Counted from the first letter of the stretch, positions 37,999-47,492 are shown. The stretch is 64,000 nucleotides of DNA from Acinetobacter sp. ANC 4169 (GCF_002135355.1 NZ_NEGE01000010.1:8287-72286); one strand, 5' to 3'. A program made the numbers and translations. The notes: a model not told the origin generated them from the letters alone.

Positions 37999-39081
37999 AT
38001 GAAAAAAACCTTACTTTGTATGATGTCGTCTCTTGCTGCCCTACCTGCCCTGAGCCATGCCGATTCCCCGTATTTTAGTTTAAAAGATGGTGATGGCTTT
38101 AAGCGCTTTTCTATTTCGATGGGTGCACTGCATGTTATGCCTCAAGGCAAAGCTCAGCCTTTTCAGGTCAATACTGCGGTTAAAAATGGCGAAGTTGCCA
38201 AGAATGGTAATATTCAAGTCGATACCGTATTAAACAATCTCAATCCGAATGTGAATCAGACTGCACTCGCAGCAGCATTAAAAGGATTAGGCTATCTGAG
38301 TGGCGGTCAGCTCAGTAGTGGGCTAAGCGGCAGTTCAAAGATTCAGGGCTTGGAACAATGGAACAATCCGGGTACAGGGCTGGAGGCAGATGATGTCACT
38401 ACACTGGGGATTATGACCAATTACTTCTTTACCGATCATGTTTCCTTTGAAATGAAGGCAGGCATTCCTCCAAAAGTGGACTTACAGGGCAAAGGGAAAA
38501 TTTATGCGCCCTTCTCTGCTGTGGCAACACCGCAAATTGGCAACTTGCCTTTAGAATTCCTGAATATTGACCTGAAAAATGATATTTTTATTACCGATTT
38601 AGAAGCATATGGACCTACTGCATCGGCACGTGCCTGGACGCCTGCCTTTGAATTCCAATATCACTTTGGTAAAACTGGAGTCAACAAATTCCGTCCTTAT
38701 GTCGGTTTAGGTGTGATGTATGCTTATTTTAATGAACTGGAAATTAACCCGCGTACTGAACAGGATTTGATTGCAGCCGGTCATATGATTGCAAATATCA
38801 AAGAAGGCAATGCAGGAGCTTCACTGGAAGGCAAACCAAGTAAAGCCAATCCTAAAGTAGACCTCGAAGCCACCGATGCTTTTGCTCCAATTGCGACTGT
38901 CGGTTTTACCTATGATTTTAATGAACGTTGGTTTGCGGTGGGTTCAGTGTCTTATGCACATCTTAAAAATGAAACCACCATTACCGTATCTGATGACAGG
39001 CTAGGTGAATTAATTACCTCTAAAGCGGATATTGAAGTCAACCCGATCCTAGCTTATGCAGGAGTAGGTATTCGCTTTTAA
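37999..39081 (+). CDS. OmpW/AlkL-family outer-membrane protein, long variant
   Basis: 360 residues with a Sec signal peptide (KKTLLCMMSSLAALPALSHA, cut before DSP). The chain ends in a beta-strand closing with Phe (AYAGVGIRF), the outer-membrane assembly signal. OmpW marks are FSISMGALHVMPQG at the start, TTLGIMTNYFFTDHVSFEMKAGIP, and FRPYVGLGVMYAYFNE. Typical OmpW is about 210 residues; the extra length is mainly an insert at about 40-130, rich in Asn, Gln, Gly and Ser, which would form long extracellular loops. OmpW/AlkL proteins form narrow channels for hydrophobic molecules. It precedes an MFS transporter but has its own terminator. Confidence 0.8.
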   Translation: MKKTLLCMMSSLAALPALSHADSPYFSLKDGDGFKRFSISMGALHVMPQGKAQPFQVNTAVKNGEVAKNGNIQVDTVLNNLNPNVNQTALAAALKGLGYLSGGQLSSGLSGSSKIQGLEQWNNPGTGLEADDVTTLGIMTNYFFTDHVSFEMKAGIPPKVDLQGKGKIYAPFSAVATPQIGNLPLEFLNIDLKNDIFITDLEAYGPTASARAWTPAFEFQYHFGKTGVNKFRPYVGLGVMYAYFNELEINPRTEQDLIAAGHMIANIKEGNAGASLEGKPSKANPKVDLEATDAFAPIATVGFTYDFNERWFAVGSVSYAHLKNETTITVSDDRLGELITSKADIEVNPILAYAGVGIRF

Positions 39082-39094
39082 GTATGACCTGCAT

Positions 39095-39123
39095 AAAAAG
39101 ACGACTTTTTGTCGTCTTTTTTG
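39095..39123 (+). terminator. intrinsic terminator
   Basis: AAAAAGACGAC pairs with GTCGTCTTTTT (39111-39121) around a T-rich loop. Confidence 0.8.
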
Positions 39124-39236
39124 TATTTATAAAATTTTCTATAACTTAATTTTATCTTTTGTTTAAATTTTATTTAATCGCCTCGCCTTGAAGAATCGAA
39201 TAACATAGCCGCACCACAAACCAGCATGGATGAATT

Positions 39237-40451
39237 ATGTCAGACACCCGTTTTTCCAAACCTCTGATTTATATGTTAATTGGAAGTGCCATTATTCTGG
39301 CTTTGTCATTGGGTGTTCGTCATGCATTTGGCTTGTATCTGGTTCCCATGAGTGATGAATTTGGCTGGGGACATAATGTTTTTAGTCTTGCTATCGCCAT
39401 GCAAAACCTGATTTGGGGTGCGGTACAACCGATTACCGGTGTTTTTGCCGATAAATATGGCAGTAAAATTGTGGTTGCTGTTGGGGGCGCGCTCTATACC
39501 CTGGGCTTGTTGCTTATGGCTGTCAGCTCAACCGGCCTGCTGCTGAACTTAAGTGTCGGTTTAATTCTGGGTCTGGCACTTTCTGCAACTTCTTTTCCTG
39601 TGCTGCTTTCTGCCGTGGGGCGTGCCGCACATCCGGAAAAGCGTAGTCTTGCCATGGGTATTGCCAGTGCAGCAGGTTCTTTTGGCCAATTTATTATGCT
39701 GCCGTCCACCCTGCTCCTTTTACAGAGTGTAGGCTGGTCAGCGGCATTAATCGTCAGTGCTATTTTAATTGCTTTAATTATTCCATTGGCATGGACATTA
39801 AAAGCGCCTGCGTATACCCCTCCGAATGCCTTAGCAGCTATTCATAAACCTGCATTGAGCATCAAAGAAATTCTGGTGATTGCTAAAAATCATAAACCGT
39901 TCTGGTTTTTGTCTTTAGGCTTTTTTGTCTGTGGTTTTCAGGTGGTGTTTATTGGTATTCATTTACCGGGTTACCTGATTGATCATGGCTTTAATGCCAC
40001 CACAGGTACGGTTTTCCTGGCCTTAGTCGGTTTATTTAATATTGTCGGAACCTATACCGCAGGCTGGCTGGGCGGAAAATATTCAAAGCCTTATTTGCTT
40101 ATGGGTTTATATGGCCTGCGTGGCATTGCCATTATTGGTTTTTTATTGCTGCCTTTGAGTACCTGGACAATTTACAGCTTCGGCATCATCATGGGTTTAT
40201 TGTGGTTATCGACCGTACCACTAACCAATGGCATTGTGGCGAATATGTTTGGGATAAAATACCTCAGCATGCTTAGTGGCATCGTGTTCTTTACCCATCA
40301 GGTCGGTTCATTCTTTGGCGGATGGCTGGGTGGTGTCAATCATGACATGACCGGCAACTATAATATGGTGTGGATCTTTTCCATTCTACTCAGCATACTT
40401 GGTGTGTTGGTGCATTTCTTTGTCAATGAGGAGCATGTGGTTCATGACTGA
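39237..40451 (+). CDS. MFS transporter
   Basis: 404 residues, twelve predicted membrane helices. The N-terminal half carries ADKYGSKIVV, the MFS loop 2-3 motif (D-x-x-G-x-x), after IWGAVQPITGVF. The sequence SLGVRHAFGLYLVPMSDEFGW resembles MFS carriers of the OFA/YbfB type that take up small organic acids, but the substrate is not recognisable. Transcribed alone or with the tiny ORF that overlaps its end. A TauD dioxygenase gene follows about 320 bp later. Confidence 0.8.
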   Translation: MSDTRFSKPLIYMLIGSAIILALSLGVRHAFGLYLVPMSDEFGWGHNVFSLAIAMQNLIWGAVQPITGVFADKYGSKIVVAVGGALYTLGLLLMAVSSTGLLLNLSVGLILGLALSATSFPVLLSAVGRAAHPEKRSLAMGIASAAGSFGQFIMLPSTLLLLQSVGWSAALIVSAILIALIIPLAWTLKAPAYTPPNALAAIHKPALSIKEILVIAKNHKPFWFLSLGFFVCGFQVVFIGIHLPGYLIDHGFNATTGTVFLALVGLFNIVGTYTAGWLGGKYSKPYLLMGLYGLRGIAIIGFLLLPLSTWTIYSFGIIMGLLWLSTVPLTNGIVANMFGIKYLSMLSGIVFFTHQVGSFFGGWLGGVNHDMTGNYNMVWIFSILLSILGVLVHFFVNEEHVVHD

Positions 40452-40578
40452 TTCTACGCTTGGATTAAGACTGGCGATTACAGCTGCCTTATTGCTTTTA
40501 TTCGCCTTGGCAATCTTCTTATGGCTCAAGACACCTGAACTGTTTGAGTATTTCAATCAGACCTTCTGTGCCCACTAA
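40444..40578 (+). CDS. tiny single-helix membrane protein overlapping the MFS gene
   Basis: 44 codons: ATG at 40444, TAA at 40576. The ATG lies eight bases inside the MFS coding end, in another frame, which would allow coupled translation. After a short polar start comes one long hydrophobic helix (LAITAALLLLFALAIFLWL) and a polar tail ending FNQTFCAH. The pattern is typical of small inner-membrane proteins that accompany transporters. No match is recognised. It is short enough to be chance, but the single clean helix and the overlap favour a real gene. Confidence 0.5.
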   Translation: MTDSTLGLRLAITAALLLLFALAIFLWLKTPELFEYFNQTFCAH

Positions 40579-40767
40579 ACTGCTGATTTTCAAACACAGC
40601 AACAGCTATTTTTAAACTAAAAAATACAGTTTTTATTAAAAGCTGTATTTTCAACATATTAGTTAAATTTATTCAATTTTTCATAAACTTAGAATAATTT
40701 CTGATTTTTCAGCCAGTGTATTTTTTCTTAGATTGAGTGATAACAAAAAACAGTCTGAGCAATAACC

Positions 40768-41724
40768 ATGACCGCATTAACCCAACTTTCACAAGCCATT
40801 CATGATGCACCACGCTGGCATCCGGCAGAGCAATTTCAAAACCCGCAGGAAATTAGCATTGAGCCTTTAGCAGATCAGGCGCTAGGTGCAGTAATATGGG
40901 GTTTAGATGCACGCAAAGCCCAATCTGGCGAAACCATCTACCGTCTCAAACAGGCATTGGCAGAACACTTAATTTTAATCTTTAAAAATCAAAGTTTAGA
41001 TGACCTTCAATACCTGGCTTTTGCCAGCTACTTTGGCTCAATCTTCCATCCCAGCTCAGATACCCCAGTACTGGCAACCCAAGATGATACAGGTACTCCG
41101 CCAGACGTGGTTCCGGTCTCAAATGCGGTAGGTCAAGGCGACTATACCGGTCATGGCGAACTGGCTGCGCATGCAGATCACCAATGGACACCACTGCCTT
41201 CATTTGGCTCATTGCTCTATGCCATTGAACTACCACAAGATGGCGGACAAACCTCCTGGTTTAATACCATCAAGGCATATCAAGCACTGGATGAAAATAC
41301 CCGAAAACATTTAGACCAATTGCAATTAATTACCTATAACCCATTTGTCCGGGCAAAAAATAACAAAGGCAGCACCGGTTATGGCAAAACACCGCTTTAT
41401 CGCTTTAAAGATCAACCTATTCTTGGACATGCTTATCCACATCCCTTAGTTCGCACCCATCCTGAATCCGGTCGTAAAGGCTTATGGCTCAATGAACGCT
41501 CTGAAGTGGAGTTGGTGAATTATGATGATCAGGCCGGCAGTAAACTGATTGCTTCACTGCGCGAGCATATTTTAAAGCCTGAATTCCGCTATGAGCATCA
41601 ATGGCAACCAGGTGACATTGTGTTCTGGGATAACCAAGCCACGCTGCACTCTCGTCGTCCTTTCCCATCTGATCAGCGTCGTTTATTAAAACGCATCAGT
41701 CTGGCAGGTGGCCGACCTTATTAA
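40768..41724 (+). CDS. TauD/TfdA-family 2-oxoglutarate-dependent dioxygenase
   Basis: 318 residues. The iron-binding HxD is H135-A-D137 (ELAAHADHQW), the distal histidine is in ATLHSRRPF, and the 2-oxoglutarate-binding arginine follows in RRLLKRISLAG. The family cleaves sulfonates (taurine), aryloxy-acids or related substrates while oxidising 2-oxoglutarate to succinate. The substrate cannot be read from sequence. No sulfonate transporter is adjacent, so a direct link to taurine is not supported. A 189-bp promoter region lies upstream, without a recognised operator. Confidence 0.85.
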   Translation: MTALTQLSQAIHDAPRWHPAEQFQNPQEISIEPLADQALGAVIWGLDARKAQSGETIYRLKQALAEHLILIFKNQSLDDLQYLAFASYFGSIFHPSSDTPVLATQDDTGTPPDVVPVSNAVGQGDYTGHGELAAHADHQWTPLPSFGSLLYAIELPQDGGQTSWFNTIKAYQALDENTRKHLDQLQLITYNPFVRAKNNKGSTGYGKTPLYRFKDQPILGHAYPHPLVRTHPESGRKGLWLNERSEVELVNYDDQAGSKLIASLREHILKPEFRYEHQWQPGDIVFWDNQATLHSRRPFPSDQRRLLKRISLAGGRPY

Positions 41725-41781
41725 TAGATTTTATCAAACTTGAAATAATAAAAATAAAAGAAGCGTCATAAAATTACTCCA

Positions 41782-41854
41782 CAGCATCATGACCAAACAT
41801 ACATTTACGCATACTCAAAATCGTAAATAAAATAAAAAATGCGTCATGATGCTG
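41782..41854. repeat. long-loop inverted repeat between tauD-like and chrA genes
   Basis: CAGCATCATGAC (41782-41793) is perfectly complementary to GTCATGATGCTG (41843-41854), separated by 49 bases, with a T-run a few bases after. GCGTCAT also occurs directly at 41763 and 41841. It may be the terminator of the tauD-like gene or a small structured RNA. The rest of 41725-42180 shows no convincing gene; the minus-strand ORF at 41866-42069 overlaps the next hairpin. Confidence 0.5.
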
Positions 41855-42045
41855 CAATTTTTTACTTATCGACCCGCATAGATTGACCCAAACAAGCTGT
41901 ACATTTTCAGTGCTAAAACATTGAATGAAGCATTTGTTGTAGATGATCCATTCGCCTCATAAATAACGACAATGAAATTCATCAGATCGTGCATTATTTT
42001 CAAGCTGGTCATCTTTTTTAAATATTTGCAGGTTAAATTAAAAAA

Positions 42046-42085
42046 TAAAAGCCCATCAAAAGTAATCACTTGGGATGGGCTTTTT
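42046..42085. terminator. hairpin with T-run before chrA
   Basis: AAAAGCCCATC (42047-42057) pairs with GATGGGCTTTT (42074-42084) around a 16-base loop. A/T runs on both sides would let it act in either direction. Confidence 0.6.
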
Positions 42086-42180
42086 CATGTTAGAAATATG
42101 CATAGCAGGAAAACTCTATAGCAAAGCAATTCTGGCCTGTTAAATGGCTCAGGCTAAAACTCAAATATTTTTGGATCATT

Positions 42181-43416
42181 ATGTTGCCTTCTGTTCCCAT
42201 GCTTTCAAATTTCAGCTTATTTAAAATATTCCTTAAATTAGGCTGTACGGCATTTGGCGGCCCGGCAGCTCATCTGGTGTTTTTTTATCGGCGTTTTGTG
42301 CAACAGCTGCAATATCTGGATGAGCAACAATATGCCCACCTCTTGGCCTTGGCACAAATTTTACCCGGCCCGACCAGTAGCCAAATGGGCATCGCGATTG
42401 GCTATCAGCTGAAAGGTTATCCTGGGGCGCTGCTGGCATGGCTAGGCTTTACTCTACCTTCCGCCCTGCTCATGACCCTTGCTGCCATGATCGGCATTCA
42501 ATTTTTCAACGCTCTTTCTGCCGATTTTTTTCATGTGATTCAGCTGATTGTGTTTAGTGTAGTGGCATGGGCTTTTTGGCAAATGTTGACGACCTTTTGC
42601 AAATCCAAATGGCAATATATCTTAATGTTTTTGGCCGGACTGCTGGTTTATTTTGTACCACTCGGGATTAATCAGGTTTTAGCCATTCTATTTGGTGCAT
42701 TCGCAGGACTGATGTATCACCATTATTTTCCGCAACAAAATACGCCTAAACCTGTTGCTCAACTATCAATCACAAAACATAAATCTTTTGCCTATCTCTG
42801 GCTGATTTTATTTGCCTTACCCTTTGTACTGGTACCGCCATTACAACATTTTTTCCCCAGTCTCTGGTTAGAAACTTTTTCGGGTCTATACCGCACCGCA
42901 TCTTTAGTCTTTGGGGGTGGTCATATTATCTTGCCCTTTTTACAGCAGGATTTTGTCGCATCGAACTTAGTGTCTCAGCAGCACTTTGATCTCGGCTATG
43001 CCATTGCCCAGCTGATGCCCGGACCATTATTTAGTTTTGCCAGTTACTTAGGTGCTTTATTACCTTTAAGCTCATCGACAGTACTGAATGCGGCTTTTGC
43101 TACCATGGTGATTTTTTTACCTTCTTTTTTACTCATATTTGGTGCTTTACCGTACTGGTCACGTTTAATGCAATTGCCACGCTTATATCATGCTTTGGCA
43201 GGAATTAATGCAGCAGTGGTTGGCTTGTTATTGTGTTTGGTGGTGCAGATGGGGCAAAAATATTTACTCTCTGGCTTAGATATTGTTTTTGTTATTGGTG
43301 TCATTACATTACTTAAAAGCAAAATTCCAGCCTGGCTCAGCATGATTGGCAGTTTCTTGGCTTATTATGCGCTGTTGCTTTTCTTGAACCATTCTTTCTA
43401 TTCAACAATCATGTAA
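42181..43416 (+). CDS. chrA: chromate transporter ChrA (fused two-domain type)
   Basis: 411 residues, about ten to twelve membrane helices in two homologous CHR halves. First half: KLGCTAFGGPAAHLVFF with QILPGPTSSQMGIAIG. Second half: ASLVFGGGHIILPFLQQ with AQLMPGPLFSFASYLG. The GGPxxH/GGGHxxLP and PGP motifs are diagnostic of CHR family pumps, which export chromate from the cytoplasm. The gene is about 190 bp upstream of a Cys-rich copper-binding protein, forming a small metal-response neighbourhood. The ATG at 42181 has GGAT upstream; ATG six codons later is possible. Confidence 0.9.
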   Translation: MLPSVPMLSNFSLFKIFLKLGCTAFGGPAAHLVFFYRRFVQQLQYLDEQQYAHLLALAQILPGPTSSQMGIAIGYQLKGYPGALLAWLGFTLPSALLMTLAAMIGIQFFNALSADFFHVIQLIVFSVVAWAFWQMLTTFCKSKWQYILMFLAGLLVYFVPLGINQVLAILFGAFAGLMYHHYFPQQNTPKPVAQLSITKHKSFAYLWLILFALPFVLVPPLQHFFPSLWLETFSGLYRTASLVFGGGHIILPFLQQDFVASNLVSQQHFDLGYAIAQLMPGPLFSFASYLGALLPLSSSTVLNAAFATMVIFLPSFLLIFGALPYWSRLMQLPRLYHALAGINAAVVGLLLCLVVQMGQKYLLSGLDIVFVIGVITLLKSKIPAWLSMIGSFLAYYALLLFLNHSFYSTIM

Positions 43417-43608
43417 ACAAACATGCCTTTTGGGCATTTAAAACAACAATCACCCTTCATATATTCAGGCAGAATCAATTTTATATTCCGATCTTACTGA
43501 AACAGGACACTTTTTACTTTTAATCACTGAATGTCGCTATTGTATTTTCCCATTTCTGTTTAGCGTATTAAAAATTGCAATAACAATATGCGTATAAAGG
43601 AGAAATGA

Positions 43609-43938
43609 ATGAATGAAATTCAGTTTTCGGATTGTGTTCAGGCATGTATGACTTGCTCGCTAGCCTGTAGCCACTGTGCCAGCTCCTGCTTAAAAGAACA
43701 GGATCTGGAAATGATGCGGGAATGTATACAACGTTGTCTGGACTGTACAGATCTCTGTCAGCTCTGTGCCCGCATGGTACAAAAGCAATCTCCGTTTATT
43801 AAAGAAATCTGTGAGCTTTGTGCTCAGGCTTGCGAATATTGTGTAGAAGAATGCGGTCATCATGAGCATGAACATTGTCAGCAATGTGCTGAAGCCTGCC
43901 GCCGCTGTGCTGCCGAGTGCCGAAAGATGGCTGCCTAG
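43609..43938 (+). CDS. cysteine-rich four-helix-bundle copper-binding protein (Csp/DUF326 type)
   Basis: 109 residues of which 21 are cysteine, mostly spaced CxxC, CxxxC or CxxCxxxC along predicted helices (CVQACMTCSLACSHCASSC, then CIQRCLDCTDLCQLC, CELCAQACEYC, CQQCAEACRRC). This is the pattern of four-helix-bundle copper storage proteins, whose cysteines line the bundle core and bind many Cu(I). There is no Tat or Sec signal, so it should be the cytosolic (Csp3-like) type. AAAGGAGAA precedes the ATG closely, indicating strong translation. I found no clear CueR operator upstream. It may buffer copper in the cytoplasm. Confidence 0.88.
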   Translation: MNEIQFSDCVQACMTCSLACSHCASSCLKEQDLEMMRECIQRCLDCTDLCQLCARMVQKQSPFIKEICELCAQACEYCVEECGHHEHEHCQQCAEACRRCAAECRKMAA

Positions 43939-43992
43939 AAGCAATAAGTAATCAACCCTACCCAGGCATGATGTTTTTATTCCTCCCATAAA

Positions 43993-44024
43993 CAAAAACC
44001 CGCAAGTTTTCACTCACGGGTTTC
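43993..44024 (-). terminator. intrinsic terminator after sthA
   Basis: AAACCCG (43996-44002) pairs with CGGGTTT (44017-44023); on the minus strand a T-run follows. It ends sthA and may also stop the converging copper-binding-protein gene. Confidence 0.65.
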
Positions 44025-44045
44025 GCATCTAAAATTTATAAAATC

Positions 44046-45461
44046 TTAGAACAAACGGTTCATACCATTTAATGTTGCTACACGGTACGCTTCCGCCATG
44101 GTCGGATAGTTAAAGGTAGTTTCCACAAAATATTTGATGGTATTGTTTGGACTGTTCATGACTGCCTGACCAATGTGGATAATCTCAGAGGCATTGTTAC
44201 CAAAACAATGCACACCTAAAATTTCCAGAGTGTCACGGTGGAACAGAATCTTCAATTCACCCACGGTGTCACCGGTAATCTGTGCACGCGCCAAATGACG
44301 GAAAGATGCCTGCCCAACTTCATAAGGAATTTTTTCTTCAGTCAACTGCTGTTCAGTCTTACCAATGGAAGAAATTTCCGGAATGGTGTAAATACCTGTC
44401 GGAATATCCGTTACAGGTTTAACGTTCTCTTCACCACTCATGTTTGAACCAGCGCAACGACCCTGGTCGTAGGCAGCAGAAGCCAATGATGGCCAACCAA
44501 TCACGTCACCGGCAGCGTAGATATTTTCCACTTCAGTCTGGTACTGATCATTCACTGTAAGCTGACCACGGCTGTTTGGTGTAATACCCACATTTTCCAG
44601 ACCTAAACCGTCAGTATTTCCCGAACGACCATTACACCACAAAATGGCATCGGCTTTAATTTTCTTGCCGCTTTGTAAATACATCACCACATGATCATCA
44701 AATGTTTCCAGATGATCTAGTTGTTCATTATGACGAATCAATACACCCTGCTCACGTAAACGGTAAGACAAGGCATCAGAAATTTCATCATCCAGGTAGC
44801 TGAGCAATTTAGGCTGGGTATTGATCAAATCGACTTTATGGTCCAGACCAATGAAAATGGATGCATATTCACAACCAATTACACCAGCACCGTAAATAAT
44901 GATTTTTTGAATTGAGAAATCCAGATCCAGAATTTTGTCTGAATCGAATACACGTGGATGACTAAAATCAAGCGCCGCTGGACGGTATGGACGTGAACCC
45001 GTCGCAATCACCAATTGCTGGAAAACGATCGTTTCTGTTATGCCTTCAGGGCTGAATATCAATACGGTATTTTTATCTTGGATGTAGGCACGACCGTGAT
45101 AAATATCAATTTTATTGCGATCATAGAAACGGGAGTGCGTTTCAACCTGTTGTTGAATCACTTTATGGGCATTACGCAGCACCTGTTTCATGGTGAACTG
45201 TTTCCAGTCGCCCACTTTCTGGAACATCGGGTCACGCTGGTAACGCAAAATGCTTGATACGGTCTGACGCAATGCTTTACTTGGAATGGTTCCTACATGT
45301 GTACAGTTACCACCTAACTGTTCACGCACATCAATAATTGCAACACGCTTGCCAGATTTGGCAAGTTTCATTGCCGCGCCTTCACCCGCAGGGCCTGAAC
45401 CGAGAACTACCGCATCGTACTTGACGAAAGTTCCACTAACGACCTCTTTCTTACGTGGCAT
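44046..45461 (-). CDS. sthA: soluble pyridine nucleotide transhydrogenase SthA
   Basis: 471 residues, flavoprotein disulfide reductase fold. FAD motif GSGPAGEG (21-28), NAD(P) motif [13 protein letters not shown], and the C-terminal dimerisation domain. The reductase family active site CxxxxC appears as [12 protein letters not shown]: the second cysteine is replaced (THVGT), as in SthA, which lacks the redox disulfide. It moves hydride between NADPH and NAD+, balancing the two pools in the cytoplasm. Monocistronic. The 208-bp intergenic region upstream is shared with the divergent lipA gene. Confidence 0.93.
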   Translation of the reverse strand: MPRKKEVVSGTFVKYDAVVLGSGPAGEGAAMKLAKSGKRVAIIDVREQLGGNCTHVGTIPSKALRQTVSSILRYQRDPMFQKVGDWKQFTMKQVLRNAHKVIQQQVETHSRFYDRNKIDIYHGRAYIQDKNTVLIFSPEGITETIVFQQLVIATGSRPYRPAALDFSHPRVFDSDKILDLDFSIQKIIIYGAGVIGCEYASIFIGLDHKVDLINTQPKLLSYLDDEISDALSYRLREQGVLIRHNEQLDHLETFDDHVVMYLQSGKKIKADAILWCNGRSGNTDGLGLENVGITPNSRGQLTVNDQYQTEVENIYAAGDVIGWPSLASAAYDQGRCAGSNMSGEENVKPVTDIPTGIYTIPEISSIGKTEQQLTEEKIPYEVGQASFRHLARAQITGDTVGELKILFHRDTLEILGVHCFGNNASEIIHIGQAVMNSPNNTIKYFVETTFNYPTMAEAYRVATLNGMNRLF

Positions 45462-45583
45462 TCAACGCTCCTATATTTAATCCTGATCTATCTTCATTAT
45501 ATTATGACGTAATTAGTAGCAATTTGCTGTATTTACCTCACATATATTAAGTGATGACTACATTTATTAAATGAATATCGTTT

Positions 45584-45614
45584 TTGCCCCATTTAGATTC
45601 AAGTCCGTTATAAT
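45584..45614 (+). promoter_or_regulatory. candidate sigma-70 promoter of lipA
   Basis: A perfect -10 TATAAT (45609-45614) is preceded by TTGCCC (45584-45589), a spacer of 19 bases, slightly long. It lies about 55 bases before the lipA ATG at 45670. The -10 is the stronger part of this call. Confidence 0.45.
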
Positions 45615-45669
45615 AAAACCACTAATATATCTAGTATCTCCCCCGTCAAAAACAGTGGAAAAGTTGAAT

Positions 45670-46683
45670 ATGTCTGAAAACCGTAAACCTGAACAGGGTG
45701 TCAAACTTCGTGGCGCAGAGAAGGTCGCTCGTATTCCTGTAAAAGTTGTACCTACGGTTGAAACGCCACGTAAACCGGATTGGATTCGTGTGAAAATGGC
45801 GGCTCCAGATGAAGTTCAACGCATCAAAACCACCTTACGTGCACAAAAACTGCATACCGTATGTGAAGAAGCTGCCTGTCCGAACTTGCCAGAATGTTTT
45901 GGTGGCGGTACTGCAACCTTTATGATTATGGGTGATATTTGTACCCGTCGCTGCCCTTTCTGCGACGTGGCCCATGGCCGTCCAAACGCACTTGACCCTG
46001 ACGAACCGCGTCACATGGCAGAAACCATTGCCAATCTGGGTTTAAAATATGCCGTGATTACCTCGGTTGACCGTGATGACTTAAGAGATGGCGGTGCCCA
46101 GCATTTCGTTGATTGTATTAAAGAAGCTCGCAGCTTAAGCCCAAAAACATTATTAGAAATTCTGGTTCCCGATTTTCGTGGCCGTATGGATGTGGCACTT
46201 CGCATTATGACCGAATGCCCACCAGACGTTTTTAACCATAATATTGAAACTGTGCCGCGTTTGTATAAAGCCATGCGTCCAGGTTCAGATTACCAGCACT
46301 CTTTAAACCTGCTGAAAATGTTTAAAGAATATTGCCCGGATGTTCCAACCAAATGTGGTTTGATGGTTGGTATTGGTGAAACTGAAGAAGAAGTGATTGC
46401 ACTGCTGGATGACTTGCATGAACATGGCGTGGACTATGTAACCATTGGTCAATACCTACAACCTTCTAAAGAACATGCACCGATTGACCGCTTCGTCACT
46501 CCTGAAGAATTCGAACGTTATACCACACATGGCCAAAAACTGGGTTTCAGAAATATCTGGGCTGCACCGATGGTTCGTTCAAGCTACTTTGCCGACCGTC
46601 AATACTATGGCGAACCTGTTCCGGCTGTACGCCGTAAAGCCGATCCTGCCAAGAAAATTGCAGTACAAACCATTGAAGCTTAA
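45670..46683 (+). CDS. lipA: lipoyl synthase LipA
   Basis: 337 residues from ATG 45670; the open frame extends 33 codons upstream, but that part overlaps the promoter and the family starts near [10 protein letters not shown]. Two iron-sulfur clusters are marked by cysteines: auxiliary cluster C65, C70 and C76 ([12 protein letters not shown]), and the radical-SAM cluster C91, C95 and C98 (CTRRCPFC). The conserved C-terminal RSSY motif (VRSSYFAD) supplies the serine ligand. LipA inserts two sulfur atoms into octanoyl chains to make lipoyl cofactors. Its usual partner lipB is not adjacent here. Confidence 0.95.
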   Translation: MSENRKPEQGVKLRGAEKVARIPVKVVPTVETPRKPDWIRVKMAAPDEVQRIKTTLRAQKLHTVCEEAACPNLPECFGGGTATFMIMGDICTRRCPFCDVAHGRPNALDPDEPRHMAETIANLGLKYAVITSVDRDDLRDGGAQHFVDCIKEARSLSPKTLLEILVPDFRGRMDVALRIMTECPPDVFNHNIETVPRLYKAMRPGSDYQHSLNLLKMFKEYCPDVPTKCGLMVGIGETEEEVIALLDDLHEHGVDYVTIGQYLQPSKEHAPIDRFVTPEEFERYTTHGQKLGFRNIWAAPMVRSSYFADRQYYGEPVPAVRRKADPAKKIAVQTIEA

Positions 46684-46717
46684 TTTATCTTGAATAAAAA
46701 TTTAGTCTGATTGAATG

Positions 46718-46751
46718 ATGCCAATCTAATCCATTTAGATTGGCATTTTTG
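46718..46751 (+). terminator. intrinsic terminator of lipA
   Basis: ATGCCAATCTAA (46718-46729) is perfectly complementary to TTAGATTGGCAT (46735-46746), followed by a T-run. Confidence 0.85.
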
Positions 46752-46780
46752 TTTATCTCTTTTTATTAGTCCAAAGAGAT

Positions 46781-46811
46781 AAAAAATCCCCTATTCAAAT
46801 AGAGGATTTTT
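46781..46811 (-). terminator. intrinsic terminator of the lepA-miaE cluster
   Basis: The stem AAAAATCC-CTAT/ATAG-GGATTTTT (46782-46810, one C-A mismatch) carries a T-run on the minus strand. It is just past the miaE stop. Confidence 0.7.
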
Positions 46812-46826
46812 AAAACAGAAAAACCA

Positions 46827-47480
46827 TTAAGCCGCTTTATTAGGTACACCGCTATGAAAGCGGAATAAATCATCCGGACTTAAAATCAGGTTTTTTTCAA
46901 CTTCACGAAAGTGTGCAATACGCTGCTGAATATCTTCTTTAGGATTTTTTAACTTCGAGGTTTGAGCAACATCCAATGCCAAAGCCAAATAATCCTCAAA
47001 ATGCCGCGATTCAGACTTCAGCAGATAGCGGTAGTATTTACCCAAATTTTCATCTACAAGCGGTGCAAGCGCATAAAAACGCTCACATGAGCGTGCCTCA
47101 ACAAAAGCACCAATAATCATAATGTCGATTAAAGCTTCAGGCTCATACGTGCGCACTTCTTTACGTAAGCCACCTGCATAACGACCGGCACTAATCGATT
47201 GCCACTCCTGACCGCGCGTGGTCATCAGTTCAAGTACTTGTTCATAGTGCAGCATTTCTTCACGCACCAACTGTGCCAACTTAACCTGTAAATCGGTAAA
47301 GAAAGTGTAGCGAAACATCAGGTTCATGGCCGTACCTGCTGCTTTTTTTTCACAATTGGCATGATCTTGCATGAGTAACTCGAGGTTATTCATGGCTTCA
47401 TCTAACCATGCTTTTGGCGTTTCACATCCCAAGAAGCCCAAAACGGGCTTCATAAGATCATCATAATTTATTAACGACAT
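46827..47480 (-). CDS. miaE: tRNA-(ms2io6A37) hydroxylase MiaE
   Basis: 217 residues, four-helix-bundle di-iron protein of the ferritin-like superfamily. Metal-binding Glu and ExxH-type ligands are in REEMLHYEQVLELM and VEARSCERFYALAP, with SESRHFEDYLALAL later. MiaE hydroxylates the isopentenyl group of ms2i6A at position 37 of tRNAs reading UNN codons. Last gene of the lepA cluster, 12 bp after pdxJ. The protein is slightly shorter than E. coli-type MiaE but contains the whole core. Confidence 0.9.
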   Translation of the reverse strand: MSLINYDDLMKPVLGFLGCETPKAWLDEAMNNLELLMQDHANCEKKAAGTAMNLMFRYTFFTDLQVKLAQLVREEMLHYEQVLELMTTRGQEWQSISAGRYAGGLRKEVRTYEPEALIDIMIIGAFVEARSCERFYALAPLVDENLGKYYRYLLKSESRHFEDYLALALDVAQTSKLKNPKEDIQQRIAHFREVEKNLILSPDDLFRFHSGVPNKAA

Positions 47481-47492
47481 AATTCTAAAAAC

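Noticed and set aside
40768..41724. Taurine dioxygenase as a specific function
   Set aside because: The fold and metal ligands fit TauD/TfdA broadly, but no sulfonate transporter or regulator accompanies it, so the substrate was left open.
41866..42069. 67-codon minus-strand ORF between the tauD-like gene and chrA
   Set aside because: Its start lies inside a hairpin terminator and there is no good ribosome-binding site. The composition is unconvincing, although a 48-residue version from 42012 cannot be excluded.
45571..45669. Longer lipA start 33 codons upstream
   Set aside because: The extension covers the TATAAT promoter element and does not resemble LipA N-termini; the ATG at 45670 fits the family.
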